64,000 bases of DNA from Enchytraeus crypticus (Eukaryota; Annelida; Clitellata; Enchytraeida; Enchytraeidae). Under the pieces are notes generated by a model, which ran no database searches, was not told the DNA's origin, and saw only the letters and a list, made by a program, of their open reading frames with translations. The translations under genes were made by a program, and so were the position numbers. Positions 43,061 through 55,175 of the stretch are shown here, in pieces; the stretch's first letter is position 1, and every line of letters begins with the position of its first letter. The stretch lies in contig CAJHZI010000418.1 in assembly GCA_905160935.1 (NCBI GenBank), positions 93,501 to 157,500 on the forward strand, in the 5' to 3' direction.

Positions 43061-43639
43061 ATCTAACATTCATAATCTCGTTCTGTCTCTGTTTCTCAGA
43101 ACTTCCATTCGTAATATGTTATATCCAGCTCTTCCTGCTACTTGTTACGTTATTAGTGCATTTAAAAACTGTCTTTCTGTACCAATTCCCTCCAGGATAC
43201 CTTCATTGGTAGTTTTTTTTTATTGTGATGCACCTTTCATTCTTCGTGGTTATGCTCTTAGAGAGGTGGGCCACTTGAGTGATATATGTCTTTTTCAGCT
43301 CTCACTAATTTTAACTTCTACTACTAAGAATACTAACCAGTTTACCCATGACCACATTCGTAAAATTATCATTGCATACTCTATTGTTAATAATACTTAC
43401 AAGTTACTAAGCATTGTTGATACTTGATGTCATTGGCAATATATTGATACGAAAGGTAAACATACTTTTGGATACGGTAATACATGTAGACTATAACGAT
43501 GCCATCATGGTGGTTATGGAACTTCTGCGAAAGGACGTGTAACATCATTGACATAGAGCAACAGACAACATCTTTATTGTAAACACTTACAATTAATTCC
43601 TCATAATCAATATTTTTTATAATTTCCAGTTTTATATTA

Positions 43640-43641
<2 letters not shown>

Positions 43642-43704
<63 letters not shown>

Positions 43705-43757
43705 TATCGCTTTCGATAGATGAAACTGACGTTAACATCAGCTTTGCAGCCTTTTTT
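43642..43757 (+). repeat. (TA)n/(TG)n followed by SINE 3' fragment
   Basis: About 60 bases of ta and gt repeats, then atcgctttcgatagatgaaa, ctgacgttaacatcagcttt and a T-rich end, the 3' part of the tRNA SINE without its head. Confidence 0.75.
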
Positions 43758-43784
43758 ATTTCAGGTAATACACTTCCTGTTTAT

Positions 43785-43935
43785 TATTCACAATTTATGT
43801 TCATTATTCTCTATTCTAGTTTATAATTCCAGTTATATGTATTTAATCAAAATTCTAGTTTATCAATCCAGCTATATATATTTATTAAAAATTTTAGTTT
43901 ATCATTCTAGACAGATGAATTTATTCAAAATTTAG
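43785..43935. repeat. Diverged ~54-bp tandem repeat, 3 copies
   Basis: attctagtttataattccag, attctagtttatcaatccag and attttagtttatcattctag head successive units of roughly 54 bases. Confidence 0.7.
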
Positions 43936-44927
43936 TTTATAAAATTCATTATTTATTTTTTAAATAAAAAATATCGTATACTTTTCTTGAGTTCGATTAA
44001 TGTCCATATTCTAATTCATTAAAATTAGTTTGAATTTGTTATTTTCACTTCAACACTATTTATATATTTTATTTATTTATACAGTAAATCAATTCACACT
44101 ATTTCAAATAAAATATAATCAGTGATCAATTGCATACAGTTCTTGTGAAAAGAAGGACGAAAGTCAAACGACACTAACAAAAGACTTTATTCGCCCTTTT
44201 AACGCGCAAAGTAAATAGAAATATGTTTAATGGAGAATTTATTTGATGACAATACACAAAATATGAAAAACGAATATTACACTCTTCAGAATAAAGCTTA
44301 ATCCTACTTAAATGTGAACGCTATTAGAAGAAAATCTATAAATTTATCTTACTAGTTTTCAGACAACTACTGAAAAATTTACAGAAATACACATCGCTCC
44401 TTCCCATCAGTGCCCTATCTGGAGTTTACAGAGCCACTTCAATTAACAGTGCTTGCCTAAAGTGCAACGTCCACAACTTCTACTGACTAGATTTATAACC
44501 ATCGAAAATCTTTAAATACCAAAAATAAAATTTACAATTCTAAGCAAATGTATATGGCAATTCTATTAAATATTCCACGATTTGTTGAATTTGAAAATTT
44601 AGTTATTAACTTCTTGTTAAAACTTAAGTGGTTATATTTAGAAAGCTTTACCAGGCGAATTCTCACATTTTCTAACAAGTGGATACATAAGAGCCTTTCC
44701 AAGAAAATGCAATGACGTTTTACCGATGAGTGATTGATGACGCAATTGAATATTCAAATGACAGAGCGTAAGTTCAATCAACTGAAGAGTCCTCAACCTC
44801 CCTGTCCTTACACGAGGTTTGTGGCATCATTGTGTTGAATTAATCTGCTGAATGAATATGCTGAATGAATATGATAAATGAATATGCTATGAATGTACAT
44901 ATACACACCAATCACATATATAAGGCC
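43936..44927. other. Gene-free stretch
   Basis: AT-rich. A short gaatatgctgaatgaatatg repeat lies at about 44850-44895. Nothing else is recognised. Confidence 0.4.
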
Positions 44928-45048
44928 AAGTTAAACGTCATTTTCCCGCTCGAATAGTATGTCAGTGACAGGAAGCGAATTAGATTTGAACCCTGCACTG
45001 TACTGATCCACTGCCTAGCAATATACACTCACTATACCACCGCGGTTT
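44928..45048 (-). mobile_element. Inverted tRNA-derived SINE (diverged subfamily)
   Basis: On the minus strand: ccgcggtggtatagtgagtg, then gatcagtacagtgcagggtt, B-box-like gggttcaaatc, ctgtcactgacatactattc, and the tail ggaaaatgacgtttaac. The head differs from the 27375 family, so it may be a sister SINE with the same tail. Confidence 0.65.
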
Positions 45049-46329
45049 ATGCTTGTGAACTTTAATTCCAATTTCTAGCTGTTTAGTTTTAAATTGCTTT
45101 TGGATTTTCATCGAGTGGAATAATCTAATAAATCTTTAAATATAGAATTTAACAATTTCCCTGAAGGCCGAGCCGAAGGTTGAATCCAAATGTGAAAATA
45201 ATTTTGTCTGCTATTATGGTTGGAGAAAATGTATAATTTTGTATTTAAAGGTCGACGATCTATGTTCTAGCAATTACTTATCTTAAATTGATGCTGACTC
45301 GGAGTTTGCTTCTTAAACATTCAGCTGAAAATTTACTTTTAAATAACAAAATAATTGCGAGTTACTTATATAATATCTGATCACCTTGATAGTAATAATT
45401 TGACACTTTAGATCGTGGATTTGAAAGCAGAGGAAAATAGAAATGAAGCTATGTGTTTCTCGTTACGACTGCTTTCCTTTGCTTTATTAGGCCACTCAAA
45501 ATTTCTCATTTGAGCTGTCCTTTTTTAGTCTTATGGTTACACACATGACAACCGTATGCAGTAGATGTTGCTTTCATTGCTGTAGTTTTAAAAAATAGTT
45601 TTCGTTATCGTCATCTAGCTCTCCGTGGTTTTTAGTAATCTTTGTCCTTGGAATTAGAAAATAATTGCCCACTTCAGTGTATGGATATTTATTAAATATA
45701 TTTAGAAAGAGCAAAGCACTTGAATTATAAAATCTAAACCATCTAAATCAAAGCACTAAATACTTGAACTGTAAATCTAACGAAACCGTAAAGATGTTAT
45801 CAGAAACTTTCCGAGACATAGATTCTACAAAAGATAAAAAATAATAGATGTTATAATTACTATCTTCTTTACGGTTTGGTGCAATGAAAAAGATCTGTGT
45901 AAATGTGAACAGTTTAATAAGTAAGCAAATTATTGTATATTATAATGATTAACAGTGGTTTTATTGCATACATTGGATTATTTTATTCTAATTTGATTCG
46001 CAATTTGCTTCTAAAAGTAGAATGTTTAAAAATCGAATTTATTTCCACATCTTCGATACTTGATTTAATAATATACTGTTGATTCTAAAATGAAAACTGT
46101 CGTAACATGCAACGGTAGTGGTCAAATAGAATGCAGTCATGAAGAATGTCTTGACTGTTACAGACTTTTAACTGCTTTATAAGATTTACTTTGCTATACA
46201 TGTTAGGACACGTGTTAGTGCCTTCGTGGCCTTTGTGTCCTTTTTCGCTTTATCTTCATGTATTTCTGGTGAACGATTTTATAAAGTGAAATAAAAATGA
46301 TTCAATTCAATTCAATAATGTCATCGATA

Positions 46330-46855
46330 GTGACAGGGCATAGAGCTGTGATTTTAAAAAATTATTAGTTTCGCTCTCGAAATCGGCTGAAGTGTTGCTA
46401 ATCCAAATTCCACTCAAGGAATACTTTCGGATTGTGGAAGATTTAATCCAGACGAATATTAAACACATGCGTCGTTAAAGTCAGTTTCTTGATACATGTC
46501 AGGACATGAAAAATCAACCTCTTCGCGGAATTGTGTAGTGAAAGCAATTTTATACTTTTCGTGATTGACGGACTGATTTGCGATGTACTCGCAAAGCCGA
46601 GAAATGATTGCATCATATAATGTTTTTATATATAGTGAACTCATGAATTTTGTTATTGATCTACAACAACTACAGTAACTAAAGAGAGTTAGAAAACAAC
46701 TTAGGTAAATGATATACGAATTTATATATTCGTCTGGATTAAATCATCCACAATCCGAAAGTATTCCTTAAGTGGAATTTAGATTAGCAACACTTCAGCC
46801 ATTCTCGAGAGCGAAACTAATCATTTTTTTAAATAACAGCTCTATGCCCTGTCAC
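46330..46855. mobile_element. 526-bp palindromic MITE with 130-bp inverted ends and TA duplication
   Basis: Both ends start GTGACAGGGCATAGAGCTGT (right end read inverted) and are flanked by TA (46328-46329, 46856-46857). The arms 46330-46459 and about 46727-46855 match at roughly 92%. The 265-base centre has no transposase similarity that I recognise. A 61-codon minus-strand frame (46644-46459, starting MSSLYIKTLYDAII) fills most of it and ends exactly at the left arm. The TA target fits the Tc1/mariner superfamily, but the terminus differs from the mariner ends elsewhere in this window. Confidence 0.85.
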
Positions 46856-47573
46856 TATTTATATATACATGATATTGCAATCGTATATATTTTTTATCTT
46901 CAACTTTTGTTTGGTTTAGCATGTCATAATAAACAAAAATGCAGCATACCTAACTAGAAATTAACAAATATGGGTTACCACAAATGAGCCTAAGCTCTGT
47001 GAGTTGCTACAGTCAGTAGCAATTAGGCCTACCAAGAATAACAAACTCTTTCTAATTGTATTCTATGATACAGAATGCTCTAAAACCTATGGCTGCTATA
47101 CACATTAATTACTGCATGTAAAAGAAAGTTTATTGTAAAGATAACGAAAACATAGTTTTAGAAAGTTAAAACAGAAGATAATCAACTTCCGATCAAAAAA
47201 ATTAAACACTGAGATGTTAAGGAAGCAGAAGATACCATTAGGTGGGAAAGCTTCGCACAATGGACCTGCCACTAAGAAATTTACTGGGACGGAGATAATG
47301 CTAACTTTTCTGATATTAAACAAACCTGCCACAGAGAGTAGGCCTAAATTAGACTCTTGAAGTTTTGCTTGAGAAAACTTCTGCGTCTTTAAATGGATCT
47401 CTAAATCCATAATTATGTGCTTATAACATTTATATGGGTCTGGTCAAAGAGATACTAAAAGGAATTGTAGGAGTAAAGGAAAGCTGTAGGCTTAATGAGG
47501 CGTTTGTTAAAACCAGCCATTAAATAACCGAGTGTTACCATGTTAAATTGACTGATTCGAAATCTATACGACG

Positions 47574-47593
47574 TGGGATATATATATACAGTT

Positions 47594-47653
<60 letters not shown>

Positions 47654-47800
47654 TATATATACATGTATACATGTATATGCATACTGTATACGTGTATATG
47701 TTAAATATACATGAATGGATATATATGCATGTATATATATATATATATATGTATATGTATATGTATACATATATATGCATGTATATACATGTATATATAT
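47574..47800. repeat. (TA)n with gtatacatgtata interruptions
   Basis: About 225 bases of ta repeats with tacatgtat and gcatata variants. Translations are artefacts. Confidence 0.95.
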
Positions 47801-47803
47801 GAA

Positions 47804-47935
47804 CCCAAGGGACGCCTAGTGGACTAGGTAGTGGGTAGAGAGATCACCTCTTGAACGAGAGGTCGCGGGCTCTATACTGCGTAGCGACGTGGGTTTTTCT
47901 CTTCCGAGGGGGGAATAAAAACCTAGTCCTGTCTA
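47804..47935 (+). mobile_element. tRNA-like sequence, probable SINE head
   Basis: tggactaggtagtgggtaga resembles a tRNA D arm and A box. Then cacctcttgaacgagaggtc forms an anticodon-like stem and leads into cgcgggctcta in place of a B box. It lacks a clean acceptor stem and the B box lacks GGTTC, so it is not a working tRNA gene. It is followed by cctagtcctgtctaggtctg. Confidence 0.4.
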
Positions 47936-48197
47936 GGTCTGATCTGCAGAATGAAATTTACTCAAAATTCACGAGTACCGGCTACAATTTTACTGCTTTT
48001 GCTTCTGAACGTTTTACTACTATTCAATTCAGTCACGTAGACTATGCTGTTTCAATAATTATTCCACCACCTGTAGGCTAAACTATTCAACTCATATAGG
48101 CCTACATGCAGAAGTCTTTAGGACTCAGTTTTTGCCTCACACCTCATTACCTAATCGCAGCTTGAAGCTCGCTGTCTTCCTAGGTCTTGGTCTTAGT

Positions 48198-48229
48198 CAG
48201 AACCACCCAGAGCGATCTGGGTGGTTCTG
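48198..48229. other. Perfect 14-bp hairpin with GCGA (GNRA) loop
   Basis: cagaaccacccaga, loop gcga, then the exact complement tctgggtggttctg. It lies in a ggtcttggt-rich low-complexity stretch (48175-48265). Confidence 0.85.
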
Positions 48230-48460
48230 GTCTTGGTATCGAGGGGTCTGGTCTTGGTCCTGGTTTCAGAATTTAGGCCCTGACTACAAGTATGTAGATT
48301 ATAAAGTTACAATTTGACCAAATTTCGTTAAGTGATATTGGCTGAATAAATTAAAACCTGCTTGTTTATCTGATCTGTGATGAATACTTCATTAGTTTTA
48401 TGGCGACTCAAATATCTAGACAATATTTCGCTCAGGCCATGACTTCATTGAAATATAAAT

Positions 48461-48815
48461 CTTAATATGATTATGCCGACCAAGTTACTCAATCATCTGC
48501 TGATATGGGAGGCCAGGGTCGTCCACGCAATGTTAACAACAACGAAGTTTTGTCGTAGGAAAAACAGGGAGAGAGTGAAAAAGATACGAAGTTTTAAAAA
48601 AGGAAAGAAGTAGGAAAATTGTACGTCGTGAGTTAGGCGAAGGGGGAAGCATGCGTACATGAGTCGTTGCTCCAGTGGGTGATGAAAGCCCCTGAACGAT
48701 GAGAAGGGAGCGATATGCCCCCCGTACCCCGGGACTTAACCCGTAGGTTGATGGGCTTAGCAGCTAGTTGAAACAATCTTAATAAAATTATGCAGACCAA
48801 GCTACTCTATCCTCA
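48461..48815. repeat. GC-richer segment between ~35-bp direct repeats
   Basis: aatcttaatatgattatgcc with gaccaagttactcaatc at the left matches aatcttaataaaattatgca with gaccaagctactctatc at the right, 310 bases apart in the same direction. The inside is unusually GC-rich (ccccccgtaccccgggactt at 48717-48736) for this window and has no coding frame that I recognise. Confidence 0.5.
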
Positions 48816-49261
48816 ATTAATTGAAATAGCCAGAATCAAAATTCATTCTTTATTTAACTTGCAAATTTTCGAATTTGAAATCTATTTCTGTACAGTTTAC
48901 AATATAACGTTCAGTACCATATTATAATAATATTCTATTATAATAATAACAATTCAATATTTCATATTTTAATAATATTTTAATATTTCAATAATATTAA
49001 ATGACAAGGTTTGGCTATTATAAATATTTATTAGAAAATACTGACCTAATTTGCCAAACCTTTCTATCTACTATTTTCCTTATTCATTTTAATGTCAGTT
49101 GTTCGGCAAGATTATGAAAACTTCTCGACTGACATACTTCGACTTGTGTGTATTGAATTCAAGAGAATATTTTCAGATACATATAGATAATTAAATTTCA
49201 GCACAAATATACTTTCGTGCCCTAGCCAAAAAATCAAGTAAATATTAGTGATTCTATCGTA

Positions 49262-49462
49262 ATAAAAATCATCATCATCGTCATCATGTTCCTTTGAATC
49301 CCAGTTTAACTGGGGTCGGAATTAGGAATTGTTTAGCAATTTCTTGAGTCTAGGTACTCACCAAACCGAACATCCTTTAAAAAGTTTGGATCTTAGTGCT
49401 TTGTCGCCTTTTATGACACGTGCAGTCCATGGTTGGTCTACTCTACAGCAACCCGGACACAA
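49262..49462 (-). mobile_element. (ATG)n-tailed retroposon copy, inverted
   Basis: On the minus strand: gttgtgtccgggttgctgta, gagtagaccaaccatggact, gcacgtgtcataaaaggcga, gaaattgctaaacaattcct, ccgaccccagttaaactggg and (gat)n. It is nearly full length and defines the family's 5' end together with the 8546 copy. Confidence 0.7.
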
Positions 49463-50252
49463 CATTGGAATCGACATAACACATAATAGAAATTAATGAT
49501 TTAATTTTAAATATATTTTACATGTTTTCTCAATGTAGACAACCTTTCCTTCGTGAACATTTTAGTACTACTGTAAATTGCATCGTAATATGTAATTCTG
49601 CCGTAATATGTAATTTCGATGTGACATGTAATGCATCCTCTTCAGCGGATTTAATTCAAATCGGATTTGGATTAGATAATGAACAGGGATTGAGCCACAG
49701 GGCTTCCCGGTATAAATCATCTTTGAGATTTGTAGATTTTATTTGTCCTACACTTCATCTGATGACGCTTATAAAATACACTCGTTCAAACGATCTTATC
49801 AGATTACTGGATTTAGAAGATTTTATAATGTAATTAATTTAAAAAGATATAAATTTTTATGCGTTCTATTTTTTATCAAACTGCACAAACTTGTTCGTGA
49901 TATTTTGGAACTTATATATTAATCAAATCTCTATCACGTGGACCGTATCAAAATAATGCGTGACAGTAAATTCTATACTTTCTAAATGTTCGACTACTAT
50001 ATTTGAAATATTTCAACTGCTAAGAGCTTTTTGGTACAAATCTAAGATTGTCGTCAATGTCTCGTGTAGTTACATTTTAAGGAGATAATTCTCCTGCAAA
50101 ATTAATTACCATTTTAAGAAGATGTTGCCCTTTCCAAAAATGCTTTTAGCATGTAATATATCCGGTTAAGCTGCGGAGTTCACCAGATGAACCTTTCTTT
50201 CTCGATGTGTAGAAATTAGTGAAGGCCCATAGCGCCACGAAATCACCGAGAA

Positions 50253-50668
50253 CGATATATACTACCACTGATAGCGATATAAACTATCACTGATAACGAT
50301 ATATACTACCACTGATAGCGATATATACTATCACTGATAGCGATATAAACTATCACTGATAACGATATATACTACCACTGATAGCGATATATACCATCAC
50401 TGATAACGATATATACTATCACTAATAACGATATATACTATCACTGACAGCGATATAAACTACCACTGATAGCGATATATACTATCACTGATAACGATAT
50501 AAACTATCATTGATAACGATATATACTATCACTGATAGCGATATAAACTATCACTGATAACGATATATACTATCACTGATAGCGATATAAACTATCACTG
50601 ATAACGATATATACTATCACTGATAACGATATATACTATCACTGATAACGATATATACTATCACTGAT
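50253..50668. repeat. 22-bp minisatellite, about 19 copies
   Basis: Units near cgatatatactatcactgat plus aa/ag alternate taac/tagc and tata/taaa variants. Each unit contains gatat and short self-complementary stretches. The flank at 50690-50710 (atcgttatagatcattctcg) resembles the inverse of the left flank (ccgagaacgatata). Confidence 0.95.
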
Positions 50669-51389
50669 AAATTTTAATATATAACTATCGTTATAGATCA
50701 TTCTCGGTGGTTTCAGCGCAAGAATGCAAAATTTAAATTACTTTCAATATGTTTACCTGGTTAACAATAATTATGTGACTATTTTAAAAATTAAATGTGC
50801 CTGTTTAAAATTAAATATGTGATATATGCACATTTATAAAGGCTTGTAGAGTTACAAATAAAATGTTCCGTTTTGTGCGTTTGCATGTAAGTATGCTTAA
50901 AATTCATTTTTCTTATATACAGTTATTTTAATTTATAATCATTTATTTACTCCTAGATCTATGCTTACTAAAATATAAAGCTGTAGAATATTGGAATTGA
51001 CAGTCACCATTGACGCTTTCGATTCTTCAAAAATAAGTATATAATTCGACGGCTGGTTGTTAGAACTGCTATAACATTGTTTATCTCATGCGCAGCTTTC
51101 TATTTGATATTTGGGTCATGTTCGCCATTAAATGTAAAGAGGTCGGTATTTGAACTCTAGTTCCTTAAATGTCGAACTTAAACAAGAGCTTCAGAAATGT
51201 CGAGTCGATGATTGTCGAACTGCTTTGGCAAACAATATAAACTAAACGAGTTCTTATTTAAAAGAAAATTTTCTCCTTTTATAGAAGGGTCGATTTCAGC
51301 AAATACTGCTGTCAAACAACGGACTGCATTTGCTCTCTATATAGTCTCATGTTAACAGTTATTTTCTAACACAAGCGTACAAAAATATA

Positions 51390-52092
51390 CAGGGTGGTCC
51401 AGAATAAATGAAACTAATTTGAAGGCTAATAACTTTGACAATTTTTATCCAAACGTCTTAATTATATATTGAATTAAAGACATTTCTATTTTCTATTCAC
51501 ATGCTAAATATCTAAGAGATACTAATACGCATATTTGAGAAATTATCTTTAGTCGCCGATATGTACTTTTCAATGAAATTGCCCGAAATCTGAAGATATG
51601 AAAATAAAGAATTTAACATCATGTGCATTATGCTTCAACTATTTCAGAAGCGCATTGCAGTTTCTATCCATGTCCTAAATGAATTGAGAATTAATTGAAC
51701 TAATGTTCAATGTGTCCACCTTGTGCCTGAATAACTGCATTCACCCGCCGAGACCACTGACCAATTTGCCGAGTCCACGAGTGCCTGACTTGATCTCTGG
51801 GTCCAGCGGAGAACATTGACTTGTTTCAACTTTTCAACGTCGTGTATCGGTTCACGATAGACTAATTGCTGAAGACAATAGTGAACAATCGAATAGTAAA
51901 TCGGGTTCAAATCAGGGGAGGCTGTTAGGTGGCCAGTTCTACGGTTCAATAAACTCTGGCAGGTTTACTTTCATACAGGTGATCAAATGATATGAAAAAC
52001 ATGAAAATTACATATCGGCGACTAATGACAATTTCTCAAATATGTGCAATAATATCTCTTAAAAGTAGTTTCATTTATTCTGGATCACCCTG
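51390..52092. mobile_element. Second mariner-type element (GGGTGGTCCAGAATAAATGA ends)
   Basis: The left end cagggtggtccagaataaat and the right end (inverse of cagggtgatccagaataaat) are both flanked by TA. The similarity of the arms continues inward: tatttgagaaattatcttta with tcgccgatatg on the left and its inverse at 52010-52050 on the right. The left arm carries about 110 extra bases. The interior (51707-51960, minus strand) is a broken transposase C-terminus. The element is non-autonomous. Confidence 0.82.
51707..51960 (-). pseudogene. Transposase C-terminal remnant
   Basis: On the minus strand the translation has LTASPDLNPIYYSI, corresponding to the PNSPDLNPIDY motif with the third catalytic acidic residue of Tc1/mariner transposases. 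A degraded helix-rich tail (REPIHDVEKLKQ) follows, ending near GTRWTH, where related proteins have GGHIEH. Upstream catalytic parts are missing. Confidence 0.65.
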
Positions 52093-53399
52093 TAAATTAC
52101 ATTTATCACCAAATTCTTTTCATTTATGGGAATATTTCTTCGTAAAATTTCACTAAGTACTAAAGTCGCAAAGAACACTGTCGATGCTGTGAAACTGCAT
52201 CGAACAGCAAAATGTTATAATCTCAGCGTTTCTTTAGATTTCAGACAATAGAAAAAGTTATTTTATAGCAAGCAAGCATAGCGGTTAAGCTGTATCTCCA
52301 ATCTTCTATTTATTTAAGAGTCAGCGACTGAAGTCAAATTACTCAATAAATATTGATGTATAATAGATATTTTATTCTTAAGAAAGCAATTTATAATCAA
52401 TCTTAAATGGATGTCTATTTGAAAATATGATTATAATTTCCCATCGAACGTGTCAACCACTCGAAATGGTCATTGCCCTCATGTAATCAACGTCTCAGTC
52501 AAAGAAATCAGATGAGTAGAAACTCCGGGGGAATGATCACGGTATGAGATGCTGGCAAGAGTGACACGCGATATTTAAATAACCGCGATATCGGACGTCT
52601 TCAGAATGACGCAAGACATATTTACCACCAAGAGAATTTTTAAAAGAATTTTTGTCGACTAATGAACTATTTCAATCCCAGCCATTTCAATCCCGTTTCC
52701 TCTAGATTAGGTATGCATTCTAATTTCAATGTTTACTAGCTTTGTGGGCGTGACTGTACATGTTAATTTTTGTCAGTGTATTATGCTAGGCCTACCCGTT
52801 TGAAGAGTGTTCTTATTTAGTTGTCTGCCTCGCGTATGTTTCCTATTTGTTGCTCGTAATGCTAGTATTTTGCTTATAAGGAGTTTGCAAAAAATAACAA
52901 TATCAAATATAGACGCAATCGTCCAGGTTTCACTGGGCCTATTAATCGGTGATGAATATCTGCCAACTCATCGAAATTGAGATAGGCCTATTTGACGTAG
53001 TAATAACTATGTCCTCTGTTGTCTTTCCGTTAAAATTTACTTATTGAATAATAATTTTAACCTTCTTTGGTTTTTATTTTTATCTTAAGTAGTTGAATAG
53101 ACTGTTTTGGAATACTGAAATGTTTAAATTCAAAACTAAACAAATTTAATAACACAAATATAATAATATAATATAATACTACTGAACTAAACAAAGGAAG
53201 TTGAGAGAGGAAAGTGTCAGGATGTAAGTATTTTATCTTTTTTAATTTGAATGAATAATGAAAGAGAAATATAATCATTATCGATAGGTTCCAAAATTAT
53301 TCCGGCGAATATCAACATCCGATCTAAAGTTAATTTTCTACGACAACTGATCTTATCAAAAACCAAAACAAAATCCAAGTAAAGGGGACAACAAGGATA

Positions 53400-53812
53400 T
53401 CATTGACAGCAAAGATATCAATTACAGCAATGATGAAGTGACAATGACAGTGAAATGATATCATTGACAGCAATGATATCATTGACAGCAATTATATAAA
53501 TTATTACAATGAACCCAATAGCAGCATTAATCCTAATGCCAGTAATGATCCTAATGAGAGTAATGTTCCAAATGACAACAAAGATGCCAATGACAGTAAT
53601 GTTTCTAATGAAAACAAAGATCCCAATGACAGTAATGTTCATTATGACATTAAATATACGATACAAATGACAGTAATGTTCCTAATGACAACAAAGATCC
53701 CAATGACAGTAATGGTCCTAATGACAACAAAGATCCCAATGACAGTAATGTTCCTAATGACAACAAAGATCCCAATGACAACAATGATCCCAATGACAGT
53801 TATGATCCTACG
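53400..53812. repeat. Degenerate 18/36-bp minisatellite (aatgacagtaatgttcct)
   Basis: Units of 18 bases (aatgacagtaatgttcct, aatgacaacaaagatccc) alternate to give a 36-base higher-order period for about 12 copies. The left part is more diverged and contains gatatcattgacagcaatg repeats. It stays open in frame only because 18 is a multiple of three. Confidence 0.9.
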
Positions 53813-54658
53813 GTTTATTTCCACAATAGCTTGTCTTTCAGTCGTAGAAACCATTGAAGAAGTACAAATAGTTGAATATATTCCCATGAAAGTTGTTCAT
53901 CATTGAAATGTTCCAAATTAACAAAAGCGACTAAGTTTGCCCACAAACTACCATTAAATTAAATTACAAATTTCTGTGAATTATTCCCTGTTCCCGTAAT
54001 AAGTATTTGTGTAATGTTCTTCGCTTGAAGCAAAAGTTTCGAGAAACAGATTTCAAACAATAGCGAGATAAGAGTTGCTGATAAAATCTACAGGTCTTAT
54101 TTCAATAGGGGGCCTAATTAACATAATCCCAGTAGATTGTACAGTTTATACTTACAAGCACACAACTTCCGTAATGCTGCTTGCAATGTTTCAATTTGTT
54201 ATGGATGTATCTTGCATTTTGGTTGCTCCAAGCTCCTAAAAGACTTGCAATAAAATCACTTACTATCTAAGTGGCATATCAAAAATGCGACCCTACAGCG
54301 ATATGAATATTGTGTCTAATGTTTTAATCAAATATTGTGTTTATCAGTAAATCGGTCATGAGTTTGCAATACTTTATTTACGATACTGGATGTTGTATTT
54401 GGCATTTCAGCCGTGTAACTGCTATAATTATTGGTTTTCGTTGCTAACTATACTACTGTTAATAATTTTTTGTTAGTACAGATCTTCGATCAGATTCATC
54501 TTCTTATCTGTAGATATTTGATCTACTATTTTTTATTAGTAAATATTCCATCTAATTGAGCTCTGCAATGCACATATCTTTTAATTCCATTGCTGCTTCA
54601 TTTTACTAAACATGCTAACATGTACAATACCATTACTAACTATTTATTGATTCGAATA

Positions 54659-54706
54659 CTGACGTTAGGAAACTGAGGTTAACCTTAGCTTTACCAGCTT
54701 TTTACC
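54659..54706 (+). mobile_element. SINE tail fragment
   Basis: gttaggaaactgaggttaac, cttagctttaccagcttttt: the 3' end of the 27375 family with the rest lost. Confidence 0.6.
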
Positions 54707-54807
54707 AGCAAATAGTTGTGTAAAAAGTCCAGAAAAGTCTTTACAATTTTACAACCTATAATATTTTTCCGTTTTTCTAAAGTTATTTTCAATTTTGTCT
54801 CCCATAT

Positions 54808-55175
54808 ATAGGCCTTGTTGTGCTCGGGTGTGGATGGACCACTGCAGAATTGGGCAACCGCAAACAATCTGCCGCGTGTACGTAAGGGGCGACTAAAAGC
54901 AGGAGCTGAGGATGGCAAGAGGGGACCCACATCACCTAGAAATATTTTCCCCCAGGATTAAATGGTAATTAATTCTTCTAACTGAGGAAGGCAACGGGAA
55001 ACCACCTAAGGAGCCATACTTTTCCCAAGCTATAGGCTACATAAGGTATGGATAAGGCATAGACTTTGTGAAGGGATTAACTTGTTGATCTAATGAGTGC
55101 TCTTATGGAGCGAGAAAGTAGACTTTGAGTATGAGTATGTACCTTGAACCTGCCACTTGGCAGTGCACTGAAGAA
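54808..55175 (+). mobile_element. Longest copy of retroelement family X
   Basis: It includes gtgctcgggtgtggatggac, cgcgtgtacgtaaggggcga, ctgaggaaggcaacgggaaa, ccacctaaggagccatactt, taacttgttgatctaatgag and ccttgaacctgccacttggc. It is about 365 bases with no open frame, and its order of blocks matches 18085-18380 and (inverted) 58580-58860. It is best taken as a non-coding retroposon; the parent is unknown. Confidence 0.65.

Noticed and set aside
47804..47935. Candidate functional tRNA gene
   Set aside because: An anticodon-like stem is present, but there is no complete acceptor stem or consensus B box; a SINE head is more likely.
53642..53906. Open frames on both strands over 53.4-53.9 kb (VIGIFVVIRNITV-like)
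   Set aside because: Both are translations of an 18/36-bp satellite, open on both strands for the same arithmetic reason.
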